A stretch of 64,000 nucleotides of DNA, taken from Talpa occidentalis (Eukaryota > Chordata > Mammalia > Eulipotyphla > Talpidae). The stretch's first letter is position 1, and each line of letters begins with the position of its first letter. The position numbers and the translations under genes were made by a program. Shown here piece by piece: positions 58,980 through 64,000 of this stretch. The DNA lies in assembly GCF_014898055.3 (NCBI RefSeq), contig NW_023604295.1, positions 136,492,676 to 136,556,675 of the forward strand, given 5' to 3'. Below the pieces are notes generated by a model. The model searched no databases and had not been told where the DNA came from. It saw only the letters and a list, made by a program, of their open reading frames with translations.

Positions 58980-59160
58980 ACAATTATTATGTCAGATGCC
59001 TGCTATGTGCCAGGCAGAAATGCCTAGGACATGGACCTTTCCAAATTATATCCAGTCAACCCTTTGTAAAGAAATGTCACCTCACCCAGGGACATCTCCC
59101 CATTCTGGAGATGAGTATCTGGAACACAACACAGGTAGAGCAACCATACTCAGTCTCTAA
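58980..59160 (+). repeat. MIR-like relic
   Basis: GATGCCTGCTATGTGCCAGG, then CCCCATTCTGGAGATGAGTA, with a degraded middle part. Confidence 0.55.
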
Positions 59161-59269
59161 TGATGTTCCTTTTTTGAACTCTAGACAGTTTGTATGTGTT
59201 TTTGCAGATTAGGAAAATAGGCAAAGTAAAACTATTCAGTCTGTCAAGGAGCTAGAGAGAGAAAATGAG

Positions 59270-59600
59270 AAAACAGGGTTACTCTAAGCGAAGTGAGCCA
59301 GAAGGAGAAAGGTACCTGTGGAATCCAGAGAAACCAAACCAAGGATCAGATAAAGGCAGACTGACCCACCCTTGCAGAAAATATATCTGAGATTCAGGAG
59401 GGCTGGGGGTGGGGGGGGCAAGAAGGGAGCAGGAAAGAGTAGAAAATAGGGGGACGAGGCACAGTGGACTGTGGTGTTGGAGAACTATGGCTGTTTTGGT
59501 GGTGGGAAAACCGAGGTGACTACACTTGAGGGGAGATTTCTATACTGTGAAAAAATAGACAAGGATGTTTAAAATTTTTTAAATTAAAAAGTCCAAATTT
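59270..59600 (+). mobile_element. L1 3' UTR relic
   Basis: TACTCTAAGCGAAGTGAGCC and AGAAGGAGAAAGGTACCTGT, then a G-rich tract (59401-59420), are in the usual order of an L1 3' end. The G-run (GGGGGTGGGGGGGGC) is a common feature of L1 3' UTRs. Confidence 0.65.
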
Positions 59601-59601
59601 G

Positions 59602-59870
59602 GGGCCTCCCTATTGGCTTAGAGGTTAAGTCTCAGTGTTATCATGCTATCATAGTTATGGTCTGAGTTCCCTGAGTTCAATCCCTGATCAGGGAGCAACC
59701 CCCATGGCGCATCAGACCTCTCTTGTCTCTCCCGCTGCTCCTCTCAGCAGTGTATTTCAGTAGATCCGCCTCCCCAATCTGTCTCTGGTGAATCTTCTCA
59801 CCCCTTGCACCTTTGGCCTACACCCCAGTTCTTGGATGTGTAAATATATAACTAAATCTTTTTTTAAAAA
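59602..59870 (+). mobile_element. tRNA-SINE, type B, diverged
   Basis: The head is GGGCCTCCCTATTGGCTTAG AGG with a duplicated CTGAGTTC next to the B box. The tail is TAACTAAATCTTTTTTT. It is inserted at the 3' end of the L1 relic. Confidence 0.9.
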
Positions 59871-60004
59871 ATCATCAAAATTATAACCATGGTTAAAATC
59901 TATTCTTCACTGCCTGATACTGTTACAGGGCAGGGAAAGGCCGCACCACCCAGTTATACTTATTTCCTAGCCCTGTGGTATCAGAAATGGTTTTCTGTGT
60001 CCAT

Positions 60005-60345
60005 AGACACTTGACTCTTGAACAGCAGATGACCTCCATATAGTCAAAATCCACATATAACATCTGACTCCCCAAAGACCTAACTACTAATAAACTGTGG
60101 ACCAGAAGCCTTGCCATTGTCATAAACAGGTGATTAACACCTATCACGTATTATACACTGAATTCTTACAATAAAGTAAGCCTGAAACAAGAAAACATTG
60201 AGAAAATCATAAGGAAGAGAAAACACATTTACAGCCTGCACTGCATTTACAGATACCATAAGCTGATGCCATCTGTTTACAAGACGATCCACGAATTGCT
60301 GGACCCGCGCAGCTCAAACTCATATTGATCGAGTCAGCCTTACCT
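60005..60345. mobile_element. Nonautonomous DNA transposon relic with terminal inverted repeats
   Basis: One end reads CACTTGACTCTTGAACAGC and the other GGACCCGCGCAGCTCAAACT CATATTG ATCGAGTCA. These are diverged inverted copies of a 'gacccttgaacaacatgggtttgaactg'-type terminus. CTTACAATAAAGTAAGCC and AATCATAAGGAAGAGAAAA inside match a widespread mammalian repeat of this kind. I do not name the family. Confidence 0.7.
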
Positions 60346-60973
60346 TTTCTTTATTTGTTTAATGAATGCAAGAGTATTACACACTGACTTTAAACTTTTT
60401 AAACAATATGGAGATAAAGCATAGAATTTTCATGCCAAACATGGACACTGAACAAGAAAATGACCTAAAAGATCACTAACAGGAAGGACCATTTTTTTAA
60501 AAATAGGGGGTAAAGACATTATTTTAAAGTAGCAATTTCCTCCAAATTCAGTTTTGGTTTGGATTCCTCCTATTTATTTGCTCTACATATTTTTCCCAAC
60601 ACTCCAGAATTGTTATATTCTTCCCAACATTATTTTGCTTAGTTACATTATTTCAAATATTTCTCTGTGCATTCCCAAGTTTCAGCCTCAGCTATGACTG
60701 ATGAATCAATTAGCAATTAGCTAAGACTTGCTAGTCGAAAAGCAGAACCTGTCATGGAGCTGGCAGGCCCCCAAGCTGTGGGGACAGCCTTCAACTTTAC
60801 TCAGGTTCTCCAGGCAGGACCAAAGTCTCACATTTGTTTTTGCTCAGCCTACTGGAAAATTCTATAGTAGATAGGATTTTTACATGATCCTAGGTATTTA
60901 CATGATAATTGCCTGCCATGACGAATTACTTCCCCATTCTTAATGAAATTAAAGTGGGATTTACTTGCTCTTT

Positions 60974-61244
60974 CTTAAAAAAAAAATCTATTTATTTATG
61001 CATACAAGAGCTGGGGTGCAGGCCGGAGGTGTGGGGGTGAGAGGCGTCACCAGAGACAGAGTGGGGAGCAGAACAGGCATATTGACTGAAATACACTGCT
61101 GAGGGGAGCAGCGGGAGAGTCAGGAGAGGTCTGCTGTGCCAGAGAGCCATGGAAGCTCTCTGGCTGGGAATCACACTCATGCTGCAGTGGCTGCGGATAG
61201 CTTCATAGGTTGTGTCCTAACACCTTGTGCCACCAGGGAGGCCC
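60974..61244 (-). mobile_element. tRNA-SINE, type B, minus strand, with TSD
   Basis: TSD TACTTSCTCTTT lies at 60962-60973 and 61245-61256. The tail complement has ATCTATTTATTTATGCATAC. The head ends TGCCACCAGGGAGGCCC. Confidence 0.94.
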
Positions 61245-61259
61245 TACTTCCTCTTTAAA

Positions 61260-62610
61260 GTAACTTTCACTGTTTGTTTTTGTTTATTTCTCCCCCACCT
61301 AGAGCACCTTGGCACTCTATGTTGTTATTCAGCATTCATGCAGCTTTCTTTTTTCAAAACTCTTGAGAAACAAACTACATGGTGAACCCTATTTGTGGAC
61401 TAGGGGGAATTATAACTGCATTTTTATCATTATCCCCATTAAAGGGAGCATTTTCCAGCATTCACAACTCCACTTAGAGGCTTAGAGAGGAGAAAGCTTG
61501 CTTAGACAAAATGGGTCCCTGCTGCTACCAAATTAAGTGGCTAAAACTTCAGCACATTAAGATATTTTAGCACGCGGTAATCTCAATAACCAAAAATGCA
61601 ACTCTTGCAAGAGGGCGAAGGGCTGGCTGCTTTCTAACTCCGCTCTTAGGACCCAAATGGGGTGATGAAGCCACAGGAGCTCCTGGCAGCAAAGACCTCG
61701 TTTGGGAAATTAGCTGGGTGGCTGAGGTGGCTGCTGCTGCATTTCCATTCTATTCTAATCACCCTTGTTTCGAATAGTTTATTGGTTTATGGCAAAATTC
61801 CATTTCCAACAGTAATCCCAACCCAAGTGTCTCTCCTGTTGGATGTCATTTGTGGTGGAGAAAATTCACTCTTCTTGATACCCTGTTAGCTGAGAAATGG
61901 CCACAAACCACATGGCAGCCTGGTGTCTGGATGCTTTCGGTGTTCTATTTCTGAAAATACTTTATAAAACTAAAAGTTCACAGAATGCTAAACTTGGCAC
62001 GGATATCATTTCAACCTAAGGACTCTGCATGAGCTATTAAAAATGAAGTATAGGAAATAAAACCATACTACTAATAACCCATGGAAAAAAATTTGGGGCA
62101 ACATTTAGCTTAATCTGTGTGTTTGACAGCTTGTTCTTGCGAGGGAGCAAAACACTTCATATCATCTTTGGTGGCTACAAATGCTGGGCATGATTTATTT
62201 AAAGAAGAAAAAAGCAAAGGTGTTAATAGTCATCTAAAATAAGATCCTCCTGCCTTTTGTTTTCAGCTTTAACAATTTATTTCATTTTATTGTGAGCTGT
62301 ACGTCAAAGAGTAGCAGAAAAATCCAGGTTTAATTCTCATAAATGGACAAAATGAAGGATTGAGACAGGGTGAGGAGTAAAAGAAACTTTATCCTAATCT
62401 TATATACTGGTATGAATATAAAAATTCTTTATGAATAGCATTTCATCATAGGTATCCACACACTATTTTTGATAATGAACATTTGTTTACCTAATCAATT
62501 TTTAAATTTTCATCCTTCCTTGCTAACTTCCTAAGTATGCATATAGTCCTTAACTTGATCCGGCATTTTACACTAAATTTATTCAGAAATATTTCCCCGT
62601 TGCATTGTGG
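61260..62610. other. Intronic stretch, nothing recognised
   Basis: AT-rich unique-looking DNA. A 75-codon open frame at 61662-61889 has no splice context or similarity. Confidence 0.5.
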
Positions 62611-62617
62611 AGTTTGG

Positions 62618-62830
62618 TTTTTTTAAAGATTTATTTTATTCATTTATGCATACAAGAGCTGGGGTGTAGGCTAGAGGTGCGTGGGTGGGGGCGGGAGGGT
62701 GAGAGGACTCACCAGAAACAGAGTGGAGAGCAGAACAGAAATACACTGCTGAGGGGAGCAGGAGAGACAGGAGAGGTCTGCTGTGCCATGTGGGTCAGCT
62801 CCCTGGCCAGGGATCAAACTCATGCTGCAG
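62618..62830 (-). mobile_element. 5'-truncated tRNA-SINE, type B, minus strand
   Basis: The tail complement TTTTAAAGATTTATTTTATT and the body are present, but it stops at the B-box region (GGATCAAACTCATGCTGCAG). The head is absent. It abuts an LTR-like repeat at 62831. Confidence 0.9.
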
Positions 62831-63232
62831 ATTGCTGTATTTTTGCTTCTGGTGTGTTCATAAAAGTTGTTGCAGCTTCCACCCTGACCTTGAATGGCTC
62901 ACTTAGGGGGAAGTCACTCAGGCAGCCCGGCAGGGAGGCCCACGGTGGCGTGAACTGAGTCCTCCCACCAATAGAAATGCCAGTTTGCCAGACATGCGAG
63001 TGAACCACCTTGCAGGAAGATCATCCAAGCCATTGAAGACTTAAGAAGACTCTTCATCAACCAAAATCTGACTGAAACACAAGAAATCCAAGCCAGATGG
63101 TTGAACCAAGCCACTCCCAACTTACAGCTTTACCGGCTTACTGGCACGGCACAAAATCGTTTTTCAATATTTGTTATCTTAATGTACTCCATTTTGGGAA
63201 AATTTGTTATCTATCAGTAGATAACTAATACA
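62831..63232 (+). mobile_element. MLT1/MaLR-like LTR relic
   Basis: GGCAGGGAGGCCCACGGTGG, GTGAACTGAGTCCTCCCACC, CGAGTGAACCACCTTGCAGG and a 3' end ATCAGTAGATAACTAATACA are in the order of this LTR group on the + strand. Confidence 0.7.
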
Positions 63233-63284
63233 GCAGAGTTTCAGTTCAGGAAGATGACAAAAGTCATCTTAGATGTGATATTAT

Positions 63285-63800
63285 AAGCACGTACCTTAGA
63301 AAAATTAATAATTTAGACTCCATCAAAATTAAGGTTTCCTACTCTTCACAAGGAACTAAAAAAGTTAAGACACAAGCTGGGAGAAAATATTTACAAATTA
63401 CATCGCTGACAAGGAATCTGTATCTAGAATATGTAAAAAATTCTCAAAGTTTGATAATAAGAAAACATGGGTACAAAATTTAAACAGATACTTCATCTAA
63501 GAAGATGCGCAGATATTAAATAAGAACATGAACAAAAATATTTAACATCATTAGTCATTCGGGAAATGTAAATTAAAACCACCATGAAAAACCACTCCAC
63601 ACTTGCACATTTACAATGGCCGAAGCTATGATTGGTCACATGAATGTTGGAGAAGTTATGGTGTAACTGGAATGATTGTCCACTGCTACTTCGCAGTAGC
63701 AATTGGAGCAACCTCCTCGGAAATCAGTTCAGCAATTGCATTAAGAGATAAGAGGACATCAAATGTGACCCCAGCAGTTCACTTCAAGATATTTAACCAA
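63285..63800 (+). mobile_element. L1 ORF2 3'-part relic, cut by a SINE
   Basis: AGACTCCATCAAAATTAAGG, TGGGAGAAAATATTTACAAA, CATCATTAGTCATTCGGGAA and CCACCATGAAAAACCACTCC follow the late RT and C-terminal ORF2 coding region. Frameshifts and stops are present. A SINE starts at 63801. Confidence 0.85.
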
Positions 63801-64000
63801 AGGCCTCCCTGGTGGCATAGGGGTTAAAGACAGAGCTATCAAGGTATTGCCAGCTACAGCAGCAGTTCGATCCCTGGCCAGGGAGCTGCCCCACATGGCG
63901 CAGCAGACCTCTCCTGTCTCACCCGCTGCTCCCCTCAGCAGTGCATTTCAGTCAGTCTGCCTGTTCTGTCCCCACTCTGTCTCTGGTGAATCCTCTCACT
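63801..64000 (+). mobile_element. tRNA-SINE, type B, running off the window
   Basis: The head is AGGCCTCCCTGGTGGCATAG GGGTTAAAG and the B box is GCAGTTCGATCCCTGG. The body reaches GGTGAATCCTCTCACT at the window edge. The tail is not seen. Confidence 0.94.

Larger units (their letters stand above)
51844..64000 (+). other. Downstream intron of the GALNT gene (3' end outside window)
   Basis: It begins at donor GTGAGT. I found no match to the following GALNT exon before the window ends. Listed repeats occupy roughly a third. The remainder is unique-looking AT-rich DNA, with a more GC-rich part at 54700-55400 and a pyrimidine-rich tract near 57340-57460. Confidence 0.75.

Overview
This is a 64 kb stretch of mammalian nuclear DNA that is almost entirely intronic. 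The only protein-coding sequence I can support is two consecutive exons on the + strand, 26019-26136 and 51736-51843. Joined across a 25.6 kb intron they give 75 codons of a polypeptide N-acetylgalactosaminyltransferase. The residues fit GALNTL6 better than its closest relative GALNT10. Everything upstream of 26019 and downstream of 51843 would be further, incomplete introns. I recognise no other gene, RNA gene, CRISPR array or bacterial-type operon.

The rest is dominated by one tRNA-derived SINE family of about 260-300 bp, with about 40 insertions on both strands. A complete copy has a tRNA-like head with pol III A and B boxes, a GC-rich body, and a tail of AATAAA repeats followed by TCTTT and an A run (a 'T+' tail). 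Many copies keep near-perfect target-site duplications (TSDs). I see three sequence types. Type A has '...CTTCTGACTGTACCCAGTGCTTGTATAAATAAA' endings (named here in two parts: CTTCTGACTGTACCC and AGTGCTTGTA) and looks youngest. Type B has a GGGGTTAAG head with CCAGTTCTTGTATGCATAAA. Type C has AGTGCTGTGAAGCTGTC and CCTGGTTCTTGTATAAATAAA. The family is not the Alu, B1/B2, camelid, carnivore, cetartiodactyl, equine or vespertilionid SINE that I know. From memory it most resembles Rhin-1 of horseshoe and leaf-nosed bats, so a rhinolophoid bat is my tentative host guess; this is not verified.

Layout. 1-26018: upstream intron, with SINEs, an L1 3' end with TSD (11977-12768), an L1 fragment (13590-13915), an MLT1-like LTR (15174-15475), and an internally deleted L1 (21290-23310) split by a SINE. 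26019-26136: exon. 26137-51735: intron with dense SINEs, including a nested pair, a tandem pair and a fold-back palindrome, plus an L1 3' end, two MLT1-like LTRs and old MIR-like fragments. 51736-51843: exon. 51844-64000: downstream intron with SINEs, an L1 3' end, a TIR-bearing DNA transposon relic and an MLT1-like LTR. An L1 ORF2 remnant is cut by a last SINE that runs off the window.

The most interesting items are structural rather than genic. They are two head-only SINE copies ending at exactly the same internal base followed by poly(A); two perfect hairpins that abut base to base (10316-10363); a fold-back inverted duplication of a SINE head plus its flank (37217-37404); a 34-bp-core sequence duplicated 1 kb apart; and a CTCF-like motif carried in SINE heads. 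I found no convincing undescribed gene system here.
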